This document shows, in pieces, positions 22,551 to 29,152 of a stretch of 29,152 bases of DNA. A program made the position numbers and the translations under genes. The stretch comes from Hyphochytrium catenoides (taxonomy: Eukaryota > Sar > Hyphochytriomycetes > Hyphochytriales > Hyphochytriaceae): contig FLMG01001903.1 in NCBI GenBank assembly GCA_900088475.1, positions 1 through 29,152 of the forward strand, written 5' to 3'. Numbering within the stretch: the stretch's first letter is position 1; every line of letters begins with the position of its first letter. A model generated the notes under the pieces. The model worked only from the letters and a program-made list of their open reading frames with translations, made no database searches and had not been told where the DNA came from.

Positions 22551-24620
22551 ATGCTGCCCACAGTTCTGTCGCAGTCCGCTCGCCGAGGGCTTGCCAATGG
22601 CAACAATGCCCTGAAGGCACTGTCTGGTTCCCAGGTGGGGAGTGGTTGGAGCTTTCGTACACCATAGTTTGTCTCCTAGACTCCTTTGACTAACCGTTTT
22701 TTGTACAGCTATTAGCGCCGCGGGACCAACAGATTCGCCGCCTGAACCTCCATGAGCATCAGTCTATGGACATAATGAACAAGTATGGCGTGAAGACCCC
22801 TCGAGGAATCGTTGCCCACACCGCGGAAGAGGCTAAGAGGGCATTTAAGGAGCTTAGTGCTAGTCCAGGTCCTATTATGACACAGCTCGTATTTGGTTTC
22901 TCGCGCGTTCTACAGTTCCCTTCTTGGTGACACTCCCTACTCATCTGTAGTGACTCATATCTTTCTTACCACCAGCAGGAAAAGATGTCGTCCTTAAGGC
23001 TCAGGCTCTTACCGGTGGCCGTGGCCTGGGCTACTTCAAGTCAGGACTAAGAGGAGGCGTCCACATGTGCTACTCGTAAGCATCATCCTGCTATCTTCCG
23101 ATTATAGGACTCTCGAACTGACTGCGTTGCGTTCTTGCTTCAGGGCGGAAGAGGCCGCTTCCTTAGCAGAGAAGATGCTAAACCAGACTCTTGTCACAAA
23201 GCAGACAGGAGCTGCGGGGATCAAAGTCGGCAAGGTCAGCGACCGCTGACAAGTCTAAAACGTAGCCGGGCTTCTCAACTGCTCAACTGCTCACTTATTG
23301 GTGTATCACTTCCGCTTCAAGGTGTTCTTAATGGAGAGAATATACATGCGCCGTGAGATGTACTTCTCAATCCTTTTCGATAGAGCCAGAGGTGGCCCAG
23401 TCATGGTTGCCTCACCAGCAGGTGGAACTTCCATTGAAGACGTCGCAGCAGCTACTCCTGAGCTCATCTTTACGGTAAGTGACCATAGGCAACGCACCCG
23501 CCAAGGCAGTAGTTTACCGAGACGACGTAAGGGTGGATAGAGTTTAACAATGGAACAGGATGTGGCAATGGATCTATCAGAGACAGAAAGGAACGCCACC
23601 AGGAGGAATGGAGTCAAAAGAACTTACTGGTGCCGAATGTTTTTATCTACCAATTTAGGAATCTATCGACATCATGAAGGGACCACAAGAAGATCAGCTT
23701 AAGAGGCTTGCTCAGGGTCTCAGGATCTCCCCTGAAGCGACTCCCAAAGCAATTGAACAGATGCGCAACCTCTACGATATGTTCCTCAAGGTTGATGCCA
23801 CCCTTGTAGAGATCAACCCCATGGCTGAGACACCAGAGGGAGAGATCCTTTGCTCAGACGCTAAGATTAACTTTGACGACAATGCGGAGTTTCGGCAAAA
23901 GGATATCCACAAGCTCCGTGACACATCCCAGGAAGATCCTCGTGAGGTTGAAGCCAAGAAAGCTGATCTGAACTACATTGGGCTTGATGGCAACATTGGC
24001 TGCCTTGGTAGGTGAAATGCTGCCGAATAATTACAGTCTTATTGTCTTCCTAGTTTGAACTAAATAGCTGCTTTTCGCCGCAGTGAATGGTGCTGGTCTC
24101 GCTATGGCCACGATGGACATCATCAAGCTCAAGGGAGGCAGCCCTGCTAACTTCCTTGATGTCGGTGGTGGTGCAACGGAGTCTCAGGTGACAAAGGCCT
24201 TTGAGATTCTTGACGCTGATAAGAAGGTAAAGAAATAGCAGACATTGACCGAACTGTCAGTTGTCTGATCGTTCCTGCCTTTTCTGCATCCTCTCTGCCA
24301 TGTTGATCACGACATCCCTCCTCTCCTTATTGTAGGTAAAGGCCATCCTCGTTAATATCTTTGGCGGTATCATGCGTTGCGATGTCATCGCCAATGGTAT
24401 TATCGCCGCTGCCAAGAAGCTTGGCTTGAAGAAACCTTTGGTTATTCGGCTGGAAGGCACAAATGCCGAGCAGGCCCGCGAGCTTATCCAAAACAGTGGC
24501 TTTAAGATGCTGACCGCTGTAGATCTTGAGGATGGTGCTAACAAAGCAGTCAAGATCGCTGACATTGTGAAGGACGCCGATGAGATCAACGTCAACATTC
24601 AGTTCGAGCTGGCCCGCTAG
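22551..24620 (+). CDS. SUCLA2: Succinate-CoA ligase (ADP/GDP-forming) beta subunit, mitochondrial
   Basis: TCA-cycle enzyme: with the alpha subunit it converts succinyl-CoA to succinate and makes ATP or GTP in the mitochondrial matrix. Eight exons in phase: 22551-22634, 22709-22868, 22979-23075, 23144-23234, 23322-23474, 23659-24007, 24084-24226, 24336-24620, giving 453 aa, a normal length. All introns are GT-AG. Exon 1 encodes a 28-residue leader with Ser, Ala and Arg and no acidic residue ([18 protein letters not shown]), a mitochondrial presequence. Mature protein starts near [19 protein letters not shown]. An ATP-grasp domain follows ([50 protein letters not shown]), then the CoA-ligase domain ([42 protein letters not shown]). 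ADP versus GDP preference cannot be read from this. The stop is TAG. Confidence 0.97.
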
Positions 24621-24864
24621 ACGGAAATTAACGGGTGGGGATTAAAGACAAAGGGTATGGATCTTGATCTATAGGTAGAGACAAGATTGATGGCAAGAGT
24701 AGGATGTGACAATCGTGGGTCGGTGGAGAGATGTTTACACTGTTAGGAAGAGGGATAGGTTAAGAAGCAGGGCTAAGATGAAATAGTCTAATAGCTAAAA
24801 TCTGAGGCCGTCAGAGTACCCTAGCACTCTCACTCCGGATTATGAGGGCGCGACACCGCTCCAG
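24621..24864. other. Convergent 3' intergenic region
   Basis: 244 nt between the stop codons of the succinate-CoA ligase gene (plus) and the acidic-tail gene (minus). It contains no gene that I can see. Confidence 0.6.
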
Positions 24865-25537
24865 TCAATCTTCCTCGTCGATAAAGCGGATATGGGTGTT
24901 CTCAATCTTTGCTGAGAGTGCAGCTACCGCCTCATCTTCCTCCGAAGGTTCAACTAGACCATCCATGGTGGATGTGTCCTCTTCCTCAGCTGGCTCTTCT
25001 ACCTCATCATCCGATTCGTAAAGGTCTGCCTCCTCTTCTTCTAGCTCTGGCTCCGCATCGTCATCAGTCTCAGCCTTGGGCACCTCTTCTTCTCCTACAA
25101 GTTGACCTTCCTCATCGTAAAGAAAGCGCGTATGGCGGCCTTGGAAGACCGGAAGCCCTTTCTTGACATTCTCTTCATTCTTTCGATCCAGAAAGACTGA
25201 GGTTAAACGCATGTCTGGCGCCACCATGCCAAACTCAATAGTTGCACTCCTACCTTGAAAAATGAGCTCTTTCCTCCAATCTCGGGGTTGTCTCTGACTG
25301 CTTGGTTCAATTGCTGCATGGCCCATAGGGGGCATAGGGGGATGTTAGTTTATTTAAAGAACAAGAACAAAAAGGTGGAGTTCTCCTGGAAGCATCTGCT
25401 CTGACCTCAATCATCAGCTTCGTATAGTCCGCCGCCTGCTTTTCATAGTCTTCGAGTGAGATTTTAGCACAGAAGTTGCCGGATTCATCGCCTTTCTTGA
25501 GCTCGGTCATTTTGCCTTCAGTGTCTACAATGGCCAT
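24865..25537 (-). CDS. Small protein with a very acidic C-terminal region, unknown function
   Basis: The first exon at 25537-25406 encodes 44 residues (MAIVDTEGKMTELKKGDESG at the start, helical EDYEKQAADYTKLMIE at the end) and stops at a GAG|GTCAGA donor. The second part, ending at TGA 24867-24865, carries FLDRKNEENVKKGLPVFQGR, FLYDEEGQLVGEEEVP and then about 60 residues dominated by Glu and Asp. The join is ambiguous. One model uses the acceptor CCATGCAG at about 25313, which follows a good CTAAC branch point and reads on as QLNQAVRDNPEIGG; it then needs a second intron to recover the acidic frame. The other uses GCAGTCAG (exon from 25293, RQPRDWRKELIF) with or without a 57-nt intron at 25253-25197. 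The product is about 165-190 aa. I do not recognise the family. Confidence 0.6.
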
Positions 25538-26122
25538 TCTTAAAAGACGAAATCTATTGACACTGAATCCAGACTATGATCAGTTAAGGTTGTCGTTGAG
25601 TCCAACTTGATGGAAGAGGAAGGAATGCAGCAGTACGAGCGAGGTCGTGCGTAGCCGTCTTACTTTCTCCGTTGGGCCGATAGGAGGATAGACAAAGGGA
25701 GGTTATCCTAGAACTGGAAGCAAAGCGAGAGCTCCAGCGGATACGATAGAGACAATGATGGCCTATGTAGAATCTACGTATGATTGAAGAGGGCTTCAGA
25801 AGCTGCTGTCATTCAGAGTGCAGAGCAAGCTGCAGAGCCGCAGGAAGATCCATAGAGAAAAGCTGCTCAAGATCTCCTTGTGAGCATCGATTTTGTATCA
25901 CCTTTCTAACGGCTACAATCCCAGTGTTACCCTTGGATCTAGGGCCAAGTACAAGTAATACAATAGATGTTTGTGTTCTTTCTGACACTCGTACGAGCTT
26001 GTCCGGCCAAGAACACCCAAATTCTGTTCGAGCACGTTACAACAGTTACCGTCTAGATTCTATATATAAACCTAATTACCATACAGATTCCCAACAAAAT
26101 GTACCGGTTTCGTTGCCAGCAA
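25538..26122. other. Intergenic region downstream of the transposase
   Basis: 585 nt between the 5' end of the acidic-tail gene and the 3' end of the transposase frame, both on the minus strand. It should contain one element boundary and the promoter of the acidic-tail gene. I could not identify a terminal inverted repeat, because the other end of the element is outside the window. Plus-strand open frames here look non-coding. Confidence 0.5.
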
Positions 26123-29100
26123 TTAGATGCTATTGATGCTCTGGCTGTCAATGTCAACAATAGTGCGGTGGGATTTCCTTTCACGGACCATTTTCTCAGT
26201 CATAGCGTAGCCATCGTCTTCCACCGCCAGAAGAGCATCCTTTGCCGCAGCCAGTGCTTCGTGCTCAGTTAAGGCCCCAAGGCTTGCATCTCTGGCCTTC
26301 TTCATTGCTTCATAGACCCGGAGATAATCACGGGTCTTGCGAGCAAAGCGGCGAACACGTTCTAAAGGCAGGAAAGTCGAACCAAGAGAGAGAAGCACGT
26401 TGCGGCCAAGGTTTTTCGCCAAGAAGTCGTTCGTCTTGCGACGGAAGGAGAGTTTGGACTTTCCCCAACAGTACTCAATACCGACCCCTGCTACCTCAGG
26501 ATGACATTTAGGAGATAACAGCAGGATGTGACCGCGGCGATGCACCATGGCCTTGATCTTGGACATCTCTCCAGCAAAGTCGGGGCATTTGGCCAGCAGC
26601 TCTTTCATCTCCTCAAGCTTCATCTTTTGTCCTGGATGAAGGAGGCCACGTTCCAATAGCACCTGCCTCAAACCTTTTGGTTTGCCCAGGTAGCCCTCTA
26701 CTGTGAATGCTCTTTCTTCTTCCTGCATGCTCTCTTCTTGCTCCCCTTCTTCTGAAGCAGCCTTACTAGCAGCTGCTGCGTTGGCTGCTGGATTCTTCTT
26801 GGCTAGTTTCTTCCTGTTGCTCCTGCCATCAACACCATCAGCCTTACTGTTCTTTCTTTTCTTGGCCACAAGGTCCTTTCTGATTAAGGTATCAGGCTGT
26901 TGGTTCTCGATGCTGCTAGTTCTTGATGCTTGTGTCTCACTCTCATTTTCCTTGTCCTGTCTAGAGGTCGTCGGCCCCACCAAAGCTGTCATGGTAGTAG
27001 TCAGGTAACGGTCGTGAGGTTCAGCCGAGGGATCATCCATTTCTCCCCTGGTTGAAAGACGAGGGACTGAACATCTCCAGGTTTGAGGTAAGCTCCCTGG
27101 CCTAGGCACTCAGCCGTGACGGTAGTGGACCTCATCTTTGGCTGTTTGCCACCCCAAGATGCATTCATGCGCTTAGCTTTAAGTGCGCCTTCGTCCATCT
27201 TGGTGTGTCCTGAACTCCAATCAATCTCAATTACCAATTGGCGGTTGGGATAGATTATCTCGAAGCTGTCTAACAAGAGCTCGAGCTGCGCGAAAAGGCA
27301 GTCGCAGTTCCAGAAACCGTCTCTGTCAGGACCCGAACCGTACTTGAAAAATATCAAGCCTGGAGACGCTGTCGGATAAGTGTCGTATCGCTGTAAAAGA
27401 GGCTTGCCAGAACGGCTTGGATGAGAATTGATGGTGTCAATCTCCTCAGGGGTGAGAGGGAAGCCAAATCCCCGCTCTTCGTCAACGAATGCTGAGACCA
27501 TAATGCCTGACCCATCTCCCTTTTTATGTTTCCGTATCTCTCCGTCAACCTGCCATTCCTTCTTGGGGAAGGACGAGCTTTTGTAACAAGATTCGTCCTG
27601 GCCAATGTGATACACAACCAGGTCACACTTGCACACTCTGGGGTCGTGCTGGAACTTGCAGTTCTGCTTGGCTATGAGGGCTTGCTCATCAAAATCTTTT
27701 CTGACTTCTCCACCAAGTCCCTCACAGCTTACTCTCGCGCTGTCGTACAGCGTCCCTTTAAGTCCATCAACATGGACTTGTTCTTGATGGCCATTGTCTC
27801 TCCCTACTGTTATCCATAAGGGCTGTCGTAGCGCGAGCTCATTACGGATAGCAATATACTCGTCGCGGTACTTCACCACATCTGGTCTGTTATGGGCGTC
27901 AGTGTAGTAGCACTGCTTGGCGTCAGCATACTTGCAGCCGGCCATCAGCATCCAACGGTGGGCGGTAGAACCAGCTATTCCTTTTCGAATGTCTATTCCG
28001 CGTTTATTTAATATGTCGATTACGTCATCCCTGGTTTCCTCGTCATCTTCAGTCAGGAGCTCCATCATCTTATCTGATATGAACCTTCGAGCTATCTCGA
28101 CTGTGACATCCTGGCTTTCCTTAACAAAAGTCTTGATGGCCCCGAGCATGCCTGGAAATAGAGCGATGATAGACTCCCTCTGCCACTTGCCTCTGCCGTC
28201 CTCAGGAAAGCCACCATACTTCTTGTAGGTGTTGAACCAAGCGAGCAGCAATTCTTTGGATACCTTGGCCGGCTCGTCTAAAGCGTTTCTTTCTATGACA
28301 ACACCAGCCATCTCTGAAATGGTTGTCTGCACTACTACACCCAAAGGCTGTTTAGGGTGCTCCTCCTCCTGCTCCGAAGAATGGCTTGCCATTACAGCAG
28401 CGGTCAAGGACGAGGCTTTCTTCATAAAGTGTCTCTGATTTTGAGGGTTCCTCGGGATAGCCTGAGTATTCCCCTCGGCTTGTCCTCCAGCTATCTCTTT
28501 CCGGTCATCAAGAAGTCGCAGTAGATCCTCGAGGCTCTCATCAAACGTTTCAGCTCGTTCAAAGTCCCTAGTGGCGCTTTCCCTCAGCAGTTGGGCCACC
28601 AGCGTTGCTTGTAGAGTGACTCGTTGTAGTTGAGCGGGACTGACGGCCTCGGAAGGAACCCTAGAGAGGCGTTCACTTTTACCATTATCGTCTCTTGAGG
28701 GATTCGAGACTTCACCGCCGTATTTGAAGCAATACCGAGTCGCGTCGCCTTCCTCATCATTTACTTCCTCGCTGATAAGAAGAAGCTCGTAGGCTTTGCC
28801 GCTTGTTGCGAGGTCAATGAGTTTCTGAGCTTGGCTCTTAGCGTCTTCTGCTCTTTGTCGCAGAAGGTCTGCCTTCGACATCAGATAGCGCAGGTGATCA
28901 AATTCGGCTCTGCTCAGCGCCGCCAGCGCAGAACCTCCTTCTCCAAACTCGCAATGGAGCCGTAGTCTTACGCGTCTGGGAATATCTTCCAGCTTCCGCA
29001 CGTGCTTTAAGTCCTTATGGGTCTGCCAATGTAGCATTGTCAATCGAGGCCACCTTAGCTCCCTTCTTACTCTTTCGTAGGCAAGCAAGTCAGGTGCTGT

Positions 29101-29152
29101 CGGCTTCGTTGTAGAGACAGCCGATGTCGCAGCAGCTCTGACATCAGTCTTC
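26123..29152 (-). mobile_element. DDE transposase, Tc1/mariner/IS630-like, split over two frames, 5' end outside window
   Basis: The main frame runs from beyond the right edge to a TGA at 27003-27001. No ATG is needed at 29088, where the codon is TTG, because the frame stays open to the edge. The N-terminal 350 residues are helical and charged. A helix-turn-helix-like segment follows (STAHRWMLMAGCKYADAKQC, then HNRPDVVKYR), as in a large transposase family of fungi and stramenopiles. First catalytic Asp: HIGQDESCYKS, codon 27597-27595. Second: VIEIDWSSGH, codon 27222-27220, with GGKQPKMRS after it. The third acidic residue lies in another frame (open 27109-26123): GVGIEYCWGKSK, Glu codon 26476-26474. 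This matches the Tc1 'IEN.WG' position. The second frame also holds a Lys/Arg-rich stretch (VAKKRKNSKADG). A 53-nt intron at 27009-26957 would join the frames. All three catalytic residues are present. Total length is over 1000 aa, far above classic Tc1/mariner. Confidence 0.85.
26957..27009 (-). other. Candidate 53-nt intron joining the two transposase frames
   Basis: Minus-strand GTTACC donor and TAGACAG acceptor enclose 53 nt, which includes the TGA of the first frame and a CTGAC branch-point-like word. Removing it gives ...LNLTT|DKENESE... in frame. The length (2 modulo 3) is exactly the frame offset needed. The donor is weak, so a frameshift mutation or a -1 recoding event in the overlap 27109-27001 remains possible. 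Confidence 0.4.

Noticed and set aside
25780-26136. Plus-strand open frame of 118 codons
   Set aside because: Cys/Arg/Ser-rich composition without motif, partly antisense to the transposase end; no splice context or homology that I recognise.
26703-27008. Plus-strand hydrophobic open frame opposite the transposase
   Set aside because: It is the complement of Lys/Glu/Ala-rich codons of the transposase insert, which produce Leu/Phe/Ser runs.
27001-27109. Programmed -1 slippery heptamer in the transposase overlap
   Set aside because: I found no convincing X XXY YYZ heptamer in frame in the overlap, so a short intron or a mutation is preferred.
29086-29088. Transposase start codon at 29088
   Set aside because: The codon is TTG and the frame stays open to the window edge, so the true start lies outside.
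1-29152. tRNA, rRNA, CRISPR array, bacterial operon or organelle DNA
   Set aside because: No cloverleaf, array or gene order of these kinds is visible by eye; introns and content indicate nuclear DNA. Short structured RNAs could be missed without covariance searches.

Overview
Nuclear DNA from a unicellular or algal eukaryote whose lineage I cannot fix. Evidence for a eukaryote: most genes are broken into many exons by short introns (about 50-300 nt) with GT-AG ends and frequent CTAAC/CTGAC-like branch points, there is a mitochondrial leader, and there are candidate ciliary genes (CFAP36-like and CSPP1-like), so the organism probably builds cilia or flagella. By eye the purine enzyme resembles plant and stramenopile versions most, and the transposase resembles a family I know from fungi and stramenopiles. 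No RNA genes, CRISPR arrays or prokaryote-style operons are visible. All exon models come from reading splice sites and protein conservation by hand, without transcripts.

Layout, left to right. 1-2079: poorly resolved, with hydrophobic exon-like pieces on the minus strand. 2080-2888: upstream region of the purine gene, with a 24-nt tandem repeat and two E2F-like motifs. 2889-9751 (+): a complete 21-exon phosphoribosylformylglycinamidine synthase gene (about 1317 aa). 10095-14511 (-): an 18-exon WD40 double-propeller protein (about 808 aa) containing a 58-N assembly gap and a GC-AG intron. 14512-15190: divergent intergenic region dominated by a GA-rich polypurine tract. 15191-16223 (+): exons starting with a WW domain, with an unusual splice choice. 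17168-20908 (+): a 13-exon coiled-coil, proline-rich protein resembling centrosome/cilium proteins; it may be the rest of the WW gene. 21072-21887 (-): a five-exon BART-domain protein, CFAP36-like. 22551-24620 (+): an eight-exon mitochondrial succinate-CoA ligase beta subunit. 24865-25537 (-): a small acidic-tailed protein of unknown function. 26123-29152 (-): a large DDE transposase of the Tc1/mariner/IS630 type, open at the window edge, with its catalytic residues divided between two reading frames.

The genes do not form one pathway. Two are central metabolism (purine synthesis, TCA cycle). The 15-22 kb block holds two candidate ciliary genes converging tail to tail. The right end is a mobile element. 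The least described items are the WD40 protein, the acidic-tail protein, the WW splice switch, and the long frame-split transposase.
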